Shown one piece after another: positions 26,151 through 33,844 of a DNA stretch of 60,058 bases. The DNA lies in the NCBI RefSeq assembly GCF_016595415.1, contig NZ_JAENIO010000024.1, positions 1 through 60,058 on the forward strand, written 5' to 3'. The stretch comes from Roseibacillus ishigakijimensis. GTDB lineage: Bacteria > Verrucomicrobiota > Verrucomicrobiia > Verrucomicrobiales > Akkermansiaceae. Every line of letters starts with the position of its first letter. The stretch's first letter is position 1. Made by a program: the position numbers and the translations under genes. The notes below the pieces were generated by a model. It saw nothing but the letters and a program-made list of their open reading frames with translations. It was not told where the DNA came from and ran no database searches.

Positions 26151-27008
26151 ATGCCCGTGCCACACACCGCTGACAGCCCCCCCCGCAAGCGCCCCAGCTT
26201 TTTCTGGTGGGCCCTCGTCAATCTGCTGGCCCTGGCTTTCGCCGTGCTCACTTGGACCGGCTGCTATTTCCTTTTTCAATTTCCCGAAAAGCCTTGGAAC
26301 TATTCCCTCCTCGAGCGCCTGGGCCGCTTGCCGGAAATTTCATTCTTTGACGGCAAAGACCTCCCCAAGGGCAGCACCTTGACCCCAGAGCAGCTCTACG
26401 GGCTCATCTATGCCCGCAAGAGCCCGGGCGCGCCCGGCCAGCCAGGGCTCCTCGATGCCACCACCCTCAAGACGCTCAACGAGCAATTGAAGCGCAACTA
26501 CATCACCAATTTTTCCTCGCCGCTTAATGTCAACTACATCAGAGGAACCTGGCGCATTCTGTCAGTTCGGGAGTTGACTGAAGCGGATTTTGCCAGCGAA
26601 GGCTTTGCGGTCCTGGCACAAGCCCTCGCCGTTCCTGCCGATCAGCTCGATACCAGCAATCCCCAGCTGCTCCCCTTTCCGGTGGAATTGGAGATCATCC
26701 TTCCCACCGCCCCCGGGGTCACCATTCCGGCTGATACCCAAATCACCACCGACAACTCCTTCGAAATTGATCGCGCCCGCTACGGCCTGGCGATCCTTCA
26801 CGTCACCGCCACTGGCACCGTGGACGAGCCGGTGAGCCGCATCACCTGCATCCCGCTCCTCGATCGCGACTTTCGCCTCAGTAAAGACACTCGGATCAAG
26901 CTCACCGCCCCCTCCCAGCTCAATCCCTCGGGAATCTTTCCCCTCTTTAAAGATGCGAAGAGAACCCCTCCCGCACCCGAGAGGGGCGAGCTTCCAAAGA
27001 ACCGGTGA
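26151..27008 (+). CDS. Membrane-anchored protein of unknown function
   Basis: This is a 285-residue protein with a basic, proline-rich start and one transmembrane helix (~19-42, W-W-A-L-V-N-L-L-A-L...). The rest, about 240 residues, would face the periplasm. The soluble part is mixed alpha/beta and has no motif I recognise. A region near residues 115-150 and a later beta-rich part look ordered rather than simple linker. It stands between a terminator and the convergent FtsB-like gene, whose stop is 7 bases away. A cell-envelope role is plausible but unsupported. Confidence 0.65.
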   Translation: MPVPHTADSPPRKRPSFFWWALVNLLALAFAVLTWTGCYFLFQFPEKPWNYSLLERLGRLPEISFFDGKDLPKGSTLTPEQLYGLIYARKSPGAPGQPGLLDATTLKTLNEQLKRNYITNFSSPLNVNYIRGTWRILSVRELTEADFASEGFAVLAQALAVPADQLDTSNPQLLPFPVELEIILPTAPGVTIPADTQITTDNSFEIDRARYGLAILHVTATGTVDEPVSRITCIPLLDRDFRLSKDTRIKLTAPSQLNPSGIFPLFKDAKRTPPAPERGELPKNR

Positions 27009-27015
27009 AAGAGCT

Positions 27016-27399
27016 TCAGTCCCGCCGGATGCGAATGACGGTCTCTCCCGGGCGATAGAGATCGAGCAAGTCCCGGCCGCGCAACTCTTGGAATTCACGG
27101 TCATCACGGAGAGCGCGCAGCTCCCGCTCTTTCTGATCTTCGAGGGCCAGCGCTTCCTTTTCAAGAGCCTCCACGGCAGCCAGGTCTCCCTCCAGCCGTT
27201 GCAACTCCTTCCACTGAGGATAGGCGGTCACCCCCACCGCGACGCAGATGAGAAAAAGCAACAGGACCAGGGCGCAGCGATTGAGAAAAGCAATGCTCTG
27301 CGTGCGCGCTTCCATGACCTGACGGCTGGGCACGCGCTTGCGGGCAGTCGCCTTCGAACGGCCAGCACGCCGGGCAGTGGTTTTTTTGCGGGCAGCCAT
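27016..27399 (-). CDS. FtsB/DivIC-family septum formation protein
   Basis: ATG 27399 gives 127 residues; a GTG at 27450 in the same frame would add 17 residues and overlap the leader just after the TPR stop. A highly basic cytoplasmic N-terminus (A-R-K-K-T-T-A-R-R...) is followed by one transmembrane helix (~40-60), a coiled coil rich in L/E/K/R, and the family end motif E-x-x-G-R-D-x-x-x-x-Y-R-P-G-E. Proteins of this family form the FtsQBL-type divisome complex. It is the last gene of a minus-strand run BamA, EIIA-like, TPR, FtsB-like. Confidence 0.8.
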   Translation of the reverse strand: MAARKKTTARRAGRSKATARKRVPSRQVMEARTQSIAFLNRCALVLLLFLICVAVGVTAYPQWKELQRLEGDLAAVEALEKEALALEDQKERELRALRDDREFQELRGRDLLDLYRPGETVIRIRRD

Positions 27400-27453
27400 G
27401 GCGGCAGATTGCGCCAACTGCTTCACAAAAGCAAAATAAAACCGAGACACTGA

Positions 27454-28122
27454 CTAGCTTGCCTGCGAAACAATCTTCAATGCCTCCTCAATGGTCTCAT
27501 CTCCCGGATTGAGCTTTCTGGCTTCGAGAAAGCACTCTTTGGCCGCTGTCACCTTGTCCTGCAGATGGAGAATCATGCCCTTCTCATACCAGACCAAGGA
27601 CCGGGAAGGGTCCAATGCCAAAGCTCGCTCAAAAGCCTCCAGGGCCTCGTCATGCTGGTCACTGAGGCGAAGGATACGTCCCCGCAAATACCAGACCTGC
27701 CCCTCCTCCGGCAGCAGCTCGGCGGCCTTCGCCGAGGCTTCCAGGGCGTCCTTGCGGTAATCTCCTTCCATCAGATTGGCCGCGTAGGAGGCCCAGATTT
27801 CGCCCCGCTCGGGAGCCAGATCCAAGGCTCGCTCGCAAGCGGTGACGGCCTTGTTCCAGTTGCGTTCGGCCGCCGCTTCCGCCGCTTTCATGAGCAAGGT
27901 GTCCACCTCGTCGAGCCCGCATTCCTCGGCCCGGAGCTTGGCCTTGGCGGCATCCTCGACCCGACCGGCCTGGGCGAGAAGGATGGAGTAAAGTTGCCAG
28001 TAGCCGCTATCCTTGGAGTCGCTCATCAGCGCGGATTCCACACACTGCAGCGCAGTGCTCAGGTCGCCTGCTTCCAAGGCGTCGAGGGCGCGGTTGTAAT
28101 CATCATCTCCCACTTTGGACAT
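27454..28122 (-). CDS. Tetratricopeptide repeat protein
   Basis: The protein has 222 residues with no signal peptide, so it is probably cytoplasmic. It consists of about six TPR-like helical pairs. Clear repeat signatures include A-L-x-x-G-D-x-x-x-A, W-x-L-Y-x-x-L-L-A-Q-A-G-R-x-x-D-A and A-L-E-A-F-E-R-A-L-A-L-D-P. TPR proteins mediate protein-protein contacts and the partner cannot be deduced. It lies between the EIIA-like gene and the FtsB-like gene (3- to 54-base gap depending on the FtsB start), probably as one transcription unit. Confidence 0.85.
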   Translation of the reverse strand: MSKVGDDDYNRALDALEAGDLSTALQCVESALMSDSKDSGYWQLYSILLAQAGRVEDAAKAKLRAEECGLDEVDTLLMKAAEAAAERNWNKAVTACERALDLAPERGEIWASYAANLMEGDYRKDALEASAKAAELLPEEGQVWYLRGRILRLSDQHDEALEAFERALALDPSRSLVWYEKGMILHLQDKVTAAKECFLEARKLNPGDETIEEALKIVSQAS

Positions 28123-28191
28123 GCCCTATTCCCCGCCGGATCAGTCGCCGCGACAAGGAAAAAAGCCCCCTCTCTCTCGCGGTGACAGGAA

Positions 28192-28641
28192 TCAGGCCAG
28201 GATGGAAAGCACCGTTTGGGCGTCGGGAGCGGCCGCGAGAGCTTGCCGCGTTTCGCAGCTCAGGAAGCGCTTGCCGACATCGGCAAGGGTGAGGAGATGC
28301 TGACCACGCTTGGCCTCGGGGATGAGCATCATCACCACGAAGTGCACAGGAGCGTGGTCGCAGGCATCGAACTCCACCCCCTCGGCGGATCGGCCAAAGA
28401 CCGCCACCGGTTCCGCCAAATCTTCCAGATAAGCATGGGGGATGGCCACGCCACAGCCCACTCCAGTGCTGATTTCCTCCTCCCGGCAACGCAGCGCTTC
28501 CAAAGCGCGATCGCGCATCCCGTTGAGAAGGATGCCCTGCTCCGCAAGGTGACCGACCAGTTCTTCCATCACTTCCGTGCAGGTGGTCGCCTGCAAGCTC
28601 AGGAAGACACGCTCTTCAGTGAGTAATTTCGCTAATTTCAT
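28192..28641 (-). CDS. PTS EIIA (fructose/nitrogen-type) regulatory phosphotransfer protein
   Basis: ATG 28641 gives 149 residues, the usual EIIA(Ntr/Fru) size; the upstream open frame to 28698 is proline-rich and unlike the family. The active-site histidine is in G-V-A-I-P-H-A, preceded by E-x-x-x-S-T-G-V-G. The downstream F-x-V-M-M-L-I-P and H-L-x-x-L-A-D-V motifs are also typical. No EIIB/EIIC or HPr gene is nearby, so a regulatory PtsN-like role is more likely than sugar transport. It is downstream of bamA on the same strand. Confidence 0.85.
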   Translation of the reverse strand: MKLAKLLTEERVFLSLQATTCTEVMEELVGHLAEQGILLNGMRDRALEALRCREEEISTGVGCGVAIPHAYLEDLAEPVAVFGRSAEGVEFDACDHAPVHFVVMMLIPEAKRGQHLLTLADVGKRFLSCETRQALAAAPDAQTVLSILA

Positions 28642-28714
28642 AGCCCAAGGGGGGATTACGGGGGGGCTCGGGACGACCGGACCCGCCGCCGCCATCACCA
28701 GATATAACGGAGAA

Positions 28715-28739
28715 CGCTCCGGCTTTCAAGCACGGAGCG
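28715..28739. other. Inverted repeat downstream of bamA
   Basis: CGCTCCG (28715-28721) and CGGAGCG (28733-28739) form a 7-bp stem with an 11-base loop, about 35 bases after the bamA stop. No T-run follows on either strand, so it may be an RNA-stabilising stem rather than a terminator. Confidence 0.4.
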
Positions 28740-28772
28740 CAACTTCTTCATCAGGAAAGTTTTTTACCAATC

Positions 28773-31121
28773 TTAATATTGATAATTGATGTAGAAATTG
28801 AATTGGCCTCCCTTGTCGGCTTCGTCGTCCTCCCCGGGCACAACCACCGGGATGGCGTAGTCGAGAGCGAGCGGCCCGATGCCGGGGATGTCCAGGCGCA
28901 AGCCCATCCCGGCGTCCGCATAAATATCTTCGGGGGCGAAGTCCCAAGCCTCGACATTGACGAAGCCCGCATCAAAGAAGCCCGCCCCGCGCACGTTCTC
29001 AAAGATGGGAAAGGTGACCTCCGCCGACAAGTAGCCCGAGGTCTGTCCCCCGAGGGCTTCATCAGTAGCCAAGGCTCCTTCGCTATCCCGCTCGCCCAAG
29101 TCCCGATACTCGAATCCGCGCAAATCGCGCTGACCGCCCAGGAAGAGACGGTCGAAGATGGGCACGTCACCATCGCCATAAGAGTCCACTGTCGCCAACG
29201 AGCCACTGAGATTGAAAATCATGTCGAGCGGCAGCCCCCAATGCTTGGAACCCGCCATCTCGAAGGTGTAGGTCTCGACATCGCCGCCAATTCCCAGGGT
29301 CACACCGGCATCGAATTTGTGCCCTTTGCGGGGCATTACAATGCTGTCCCGGCTATCGTAAACATAGGAAACCCCCAGCGCGGAACGGACATACTCGCCG
29401 TCCTCGGCCAAGAAGGCGGGCGAACTGTCGCTATCCACATCGAGTTCGATGTTTTCCAAGCGGTATTCTCCCCGAATGTAGGAGCGCCGTCCGATGGCTT
29501 TCCGTAGGAAAATCGCGCCCCCAAGGTTCAGCTGATCGTATTCTGGACTCAGGAAGTAACGGTTCTGATAGTAAAGCTCGCCGCCCAAGGAAAGGCGTCG
29601 GCCCAGGAACCAGGGCTCGACCAGAGAGACCTTGAAGTCCTGGCGCTCGCTACCCAACTTGAGCTGGGCGGAGAAGCGCTGGCCACCCCCCGTGAACTTC
29701 CAGGGATTGCGGATATCAAAGTTGCGTTGCTCGAGATTGATATAACCGACAATGCTGTCGATGGAACTGAACCCGGCCCCGAAGTTCACCTCCCCGGTTT
29801 TGCCTTCCTGCACCGCGATGTTGAGATCGCGATACCCCGCCCGGGAGCTGCTCTCGCCAGTGACCTGCACCCCATTGAAGTAGCGCAAGTTCTCCAACCG
29901 CTTCTGGGTGGTTTCCACTTCCACGGAGTTAAAATACTCGCCCGGCTTCATGGGCACTTCCTGGCGAATGACGCGGTCTTTGGTCTTGGTATTGCCCACG
30001 ATGTTGACGCGGCCAACCTTGAAGCGTTTGCCCTCGGAAACACGATAAATGATGTTCACCAATCCCGCGCCCGCATCCTTCACTTCCGCAGTCACATTGG
30101 CATCGGCATAGCCCCGGGAGCCGTAGTAGCTGCGGATGGCCCGGCGGTCGTCGTTCACTTTTTTCGCCGAGTAGGGATCACCCGCGATCAGGCTGAGAGC
30201 GGGAGTCAGCTCCTCAGGCTTGAAGACAGTCATGGGACCGAACTGAATCTGGTTGATCAGGTATTTGCCGCCCTCATCGACGTTGATGACCAGGTCCACG
30301 CGCTCGTCGCGCACAGCCACCCGATCGGCACTGATGATTTCCGCCCGCAAGTAGCCATTGTTTTGGTAGAAGCCCCGCACAGCCTCAAGGTCACGCTGCA
30401 GCTGCTGGTTGTCGATGCGACCGGACTTGGTGATGAACGAGAAGATTCCCTTTTGCTTGGTCTCCATCTCGCGTCGCAATTCCACGTCCGAGAAGGCTTG
30501 GTTGCCTTCAAAGAGAATCTTGCGCACTTCGCTTTTGACTCCTTCGTTGATGAGAAAAATGAGCGCCGTCACCCCGTCCCCTTCATCTTGCAGGCGATGG
30601 GTCACGGTGACATCGGGGTATCCATAGCCCCGGTAGTAATCCTGCAAATTGCGGCGGGCCGCGAGAATCTTGGCATCGCTGAGAATTTCTCCGGCCGACA
30701 TCTTGATTTCCTTCGCCAGCTTGCCGTCCGAAAAGACCGTATTGCCCTCAAAGCCCACGGTATCGATGGAGCCTTGCGTCACCACCTCGAAGATGACCTT
30801 CACCCCCCCGTCGATTTCCTCACCCAGCACCTGCACATCCTGCACCAGACCACTCTCGTAGAGGCGCTTGACGTCTTCGTCGACCACGCCGGCATCGAAA
30901 TTCTGTCCCACTTTGGTCTCAGTGAAGCTCCGCAGACGAGATTCGGCCACCGATTTGGGTCCATTGTAGCGAAAGACCACTTCGGTCACTTTGACCTCCG
31001 GTTCCTCCAGAAAGTCCTGAGCCCGGACTTGGGGCGATAAAATCATCGCCAGCGCTGTCATCACGCACAAAGAAGCTAAGCCCAACCAGCTTTGGTGTCG
31101 TCCCAATCTCATCCCCGCCAT
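28773..31121 (-). CDS. bamA: Outer membrane protein assembly factor BamA
   Basis: This is a 782-residue protein (ATG 31121; GTG 31124 and ATG 31112 are alternatives). A signal peptide ends V-R-A-Q. Five POTRA domains span ~38-430, with repeated F-x-G-N-x-x-F/I-x-D motifs. The C-terminal 16-strand barrel contains the conserved loop-6 motif G-G-Q-R-D-L-R-G-F and a final beta-signal ending in tyrosine. BamA inserts beta-barrel proteins into the outer membrane, so the organism is diderm. In many bacteria Skp/OmpH follows bamA; here an EIIA-like gene follows instead. Its divergent neighbour encodes a large exported protein. Confidence 0.95.
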   Translation of the reverse strand: MAGMRLGRHQSWLGLASLCVMTALAMILSPQVRAQDFLEEPEVKVTEVVFRYNGPKSVAESRLRSFTETKVGQNFDAGVVDEDVKRLYESGLVQDVQVLGEEIDGGVKVIFEVVTQGSIDTVGFEGNTVFSDGKLAKEIKMSAGEILSDAKILAARRNLQDYYRGYGYPDVTVTHRLQDEGDGVTALIFLINEGVKSEVRKILFEGNQAFSDVELRREMETKQKGIFSFITKSGRIDNQQLQRDLEAVRGFYQNNGYLRAEIISADRVAVRDERVDLVINVDEGGKYLINQIQFGPMTVFKPEELTPALSLIAGDPYSAKKVNDDRRAIRSYYGSRGYADANVTAEVKDAGAGLVNIIYRVSEGKRFKVGRVNIVGNTKTKDRVIRQEVPMKPGEYFNSVEVETTQKRLENLRYFNGVQVTGESSSRAGYRDLNIAVQEGKTGEVNFGAGFSSIDSIVGYINLEQRNFDIRNPWKFTGGGQRFSAQLKLGSERQDFKVSLVEPWFLGRRLSLGGELYYQNRYFLSPEYDQLNLGGAIFLRKAIGRRSYIRGEYRLENIELDVDSDSSPAFLAEDGEYVRSALGVSYVYDSRDSIVMPRKGHKFDAGVTLGIGGDVETYTFEMAGSKHWGLPLDMIFNLSGSLATVDSYGDGDVPIFDRLFLGGQRDLRGFEYRDLGERDSEGALATDEALGGQTSGYLSAEVTFPIFENVRGAGFFDAGFVNVEAWDFAPEDIYADAGMGLRLDIPGIGPLALDYAIPVVVPGEDDEADKGGQFNFYINYQY

Positions 31122-31226
31122 CACGCCTCTGCCGGGCGCCTTTCGTCAAGTTTAATGACCGTCAAAGGTAAAAAGCTCCCCCCCAATCGACAGCCCCCTT
31201 CCCGGGGAGAGCCCCTCTTTCCTTCC

Positions 31227-31256
31227 TTGACGCCAGAGGAACGAATGCCCTTATTA
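31227..31256 (+). promoter_or_regulatory. Candidate sigma-70 promoter for the 810-residue exported protein
   Basis: TTGACG (31227-31232) is separated by 18 bases from TTATTA (31251-31256) in an AT-rich patch of the 194-base divergent region with bamA. It lies 60 bases before the ATG at 31316. Confidence 0.4.
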
Positions 31257-31315
31257 ATTATCGGAAAACCGCAATCTCATTACGTTTTTCAGATAAAACC
31301 CAAGTCAACCAACTC

Positions 31316-33748
31316 ATGAAGAAAACCCTACCTTCGCTCTTCCTTCTCACTGCGGGACTACCCGCTCCGCTCTTCGCGCAATGGACTCTCGTCGATGATA
31401 TGGAATCAGGCAACAAATGGACCGGCACGGGCACTCTGGTCACCGATCCAGCAGAAGAAACCAACCAGGTTTACAGTCTCGCCAACACCACCGCGCTGGC
31501 CGAAGCATATCAAGCCCTTCCCGCCATCGCCGAAGGGACGACTGCCACCCTTTTCTTCCGCATCCGGGCTTCCGCGACGGCCGTGGACTTCGCCTGGGGC
31601 TCCTCCGACTTGGCCGTCCCCGCCGATTGGGGCCACTACGAGGGCTATGGCCGCTTGCAAGGGGCCGTGGGCGACGTCGATATCGATGTCCGCAATGCGG
31701 GGGCCTTCTCCGAAGTGGTCGACAACACCAACCCGGCGGAGTGGCACAGCATCTGGCTGGTCCTCAATAACGCCGCCGACACCACCGATATCTACATCCG
31801 GCGCGGAACCAATCTTCCGGCGAGCTTTGCCGGTAGTATTTCCTCCACGGGCAATCCCTTCCGCAACGGAACCACCGATCCGTTGATCAATTTTTTCATT
31901 CGCAACAACTCCGGTGGCAGCACCGGCTATATCGACGACATTTACCTCGATCTTTCGGGCCAAAACCTGGGCCACCCCCTCTTCCTCGATAGCGATGGCG
32001 ACAACCTGAGCGACGAATTCGAACAAGTCATCATCGACGCCGACCCAGAGGACGACATCACCTCCCTGGAGGATGTCTTGCCCGGAGATGACTTCGACAA
32101 TGACGGCTCGACCAACGAGGCGGAGCAACAAAATGGCACCGATGCCACCAACCCAGATAACGATGGCGACGGTCTCCTCGACGGACCCGAGCTGGCGGGC
32201 ACCGACAACGAAGGAAACTCCCACGGCTTCGGGCCGACCAACCCATTCGCCGCCGACTCCGATGGCGATGGCGTCAATGACAACAACGAGGCCAGCGGAG
32301 CCCTCAACACCGCCTTCGCCAACGCCCCGACCAATCCCAATGCCGCGGATACCGACGGCGACCAAATCCCTGATGGCTACGAGCTCGCCAACAACACCCC
32401 GGGCACAGCCCTCGACCCCAATGACGACGGCACCACCGACCCCGAGCAAGCCTTCAACGGTGATGTCGATGGAGATGGCCGCACCAATGATGACGAATAC
32501 ACCGGCAATGGCGTCACCGGAGCCATCCAAACCCGCGCCGACCTGGCCGATACCGATGGCGATGGCTTGGGCGATGGCGCCGAGGACAACGTGGGCAGCT
32601 GGGACAGCCTCGCCTTCACTGGCACCAATCCCATCCTGCCCGACACCGATGGCGATGGCCTCCTCGACGGTCAGGAAAATCCTGATCTGGCCTCCTTTCC
32701 CGGCTTGGGAGTGCTTCCCACCAACTCGAACCCCAACTTTGCCGATACCGATCTGGATGGTTGGCTGGATAGTTATGAAGTCAATGGGGCGGGAACCGAT
32801 CCGGCCTCCAGCGGCGACACCCCTCCCGCGCAGACGGCTGGCTTCGTGAAAATCGAAGACTTCGAGGGCGAGGGGATGGTGATTGGCGAATCCTTCGCTG
32901 GCATCAATGGCTGGATCGCCTCGGTGCCCGAGAGCGCTCTCGTTCTCGAGGAGCCCATCGCAGGCGGCGATCAAATCGGTCAGCAACTGTTCGTGGGCGG
33001 CCCTCATGCTCCCCTATACAAGTCCCTGGCCCAACTCGGCCTCCAGCTCGCCGAGGGAAGCAAGGGCACTCTCTTCTTCCAGCTCTATTCTCCCACCACC
33101 GGGGTGAACCACAGTGTCGGTCTTTCCGACGAACTCACTCCCGTGACCTATCCCAGCTACGAATCCCAGCTGATCATTCGCGGGGATACCAATGAACTCG
33201 TCGTTCGCGATGGCGACGCCTTCCGCCTCGCGGACGCCCATCCGGTGGGTCGCTGGATGAATGTCTGGATGGTGATCGACAACGAAACCGATCTCACCGA
33301 GGTCTATGTCGAATCCCCTGCGGGAAAAACCGGCGTGGTGCCCCTCGTCAATCCCGAGACCTCGACGACCACCTTCGGATTCCGCAACGGAGCTGCCACC
33401 AACCCTCTCACCACTCTGTATTTGCAGGAGAACGTGCCGCTGGATCGCCCGGCCTACATCGACAACATCTACTTCGACCCCATCGCGGAAAACCTCACCA
33501 AACCCGCAGCGGACAAACCCCTGCCAGCCGCCAATCCCGAAATCACCGCCATCTTCTTTGACGGCGCCGACCTCAAGATCGCCTTCTCTCCCGGGGGACC
33601 CGGCTACGTGCTCAGCTCCTCGGATGATTTGGTGACTCCCTTTGCCGCTGTCGCCGAGGCCACTTACGATGGCACCGATACCTTCACCGTGCCCGCTTCA
33701 GCCCTTACCGAAGACAAGGACTTCTTCCGCGTGGAAGAATCCCAATAA
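31316..33748 (+). CDS. Exported thrombospondin type 3 repeat protein with two beta-sandwich modules
   Basis: The protein has 810 residues with signal peptide M-K-K-T...L-F-A-Q. Residues ~23-220 form a beta-sandwich module ending F-R-N-G-T-T-D-P-L...Y-I-D-D-I-Y-L-D. Residues ~223-510 are acidic calcium-type repeats with at least eight D-x-D-G-D-G-x-x-D units. Residues ~515-720 are a second copy of the same sandwich type (W-M-N-V-W-M-V-I-D-N-E, then F-R-N-G...Y-I-D-N-I-Y-F-D). The tail ends D-F-F-R-V-E-E-S-Q. Probably a long calcium-stiffened surface protein. The same sandwich occurs a third time at the N-terminus of the next protein. No catalytic motif was seen. Confidence 0.8.
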   Translation: MKKTLPSLFLLTAGLPAPLFAQWTLVDDMESGNKWTGTGTLVTDPAEETNQVYSLANTTALAEAYQALPAIAEGTTATLFFRIRASATAVDFAWGSSDLAVPADWGHYEGYGRLQGAVGDVDIDVRNAGAFSEVVDNTNPAEWHSIWLVLNNAADTTDIYIRRGTNLPASFAGSISSTGNPFRNGTTDPLINFFIRNNSGGSTGYIDDIYLDLSGQNLGHPLFLDSDGDNLSDEFEQVIIDADPEDDITSLEDVLPGDDFDNDGSTNEAEQQNGTDATNPDNDGDGLLDGPELAGTDNEGNSHGFGPTNPFAADSDGDGVNDNNEASGALNTAFANAPTNPNAADTDGDQIPDGYELANNTPGTALDPNDDGTTDPEQAFNGDVDGDGRTNDDEYTGNGVTGAIQTRADLADTDGDGLGDGAEDNVGSWDSLAFTGTNPILPDTDGDGLLDGQENPDLASFPGLGVLPTNSNPNFADTDLDGWLDSYEVNGAGTDPASSGDTPPAQTAGFVKIEDFEGEGMVIGESFAGINGWIASVPESALVLEEPIAGGDQIGQQLFVGGPHAPLYKSLAQLGLQLAEGSKGTLFFQLYSPTTGVNHSVGLSDELTPVTYPSYESQLIIRGDTNELVVRDGDAFRLADAHPVGRWMNVWMVIDNETDLTEVYVESPAGKTGVVPLVNPETSTTTFGFRNGAATNPLTTLYLQENVPLDRPAYIDNIYFDPIAENLTKPAADKPLPAANPEITAIFFDGADLKIAFSPGGPGYVLSSSDDLVTPFAAVAEATYDGTDTFTVPASALTEDKDFFRVEESQ

Positions 33749-33774
33749 ATCACCCTGTTGATTCGTTTCTCAAG

Positions 33775-33807
33775 GGCGGGCCTGGCATATTGCAGGTCCG
33801 CCTTTTT
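33775..33807 (+). terminator. Intrinsic terminator after the 810-residue protein gene
   Basis: A 10-base stem with one mismatch (33775-33784 with 33793-33802), 8-base loop, then five Ts (33803-33807). Confidence 0.8.
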
Positions 33808-33844
33808 GCAAGACCCCTTTCCCGACTCCCCCAGCCCCTCCTCC

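Noticed and set aside
28123-28191. Intrinsic terminator between the EIIA-like and TPR genes
   Set aside because: A T-run exists on the minus strand but there is no convincing stem directly before it.
31990-32800. Tandem short DNA repeats resembling a repeat array or CRISPR
   Set aside because: They are in-frame codons for aspartate-rich calcium repeats with variable spacing, not identical repeats with spacers.
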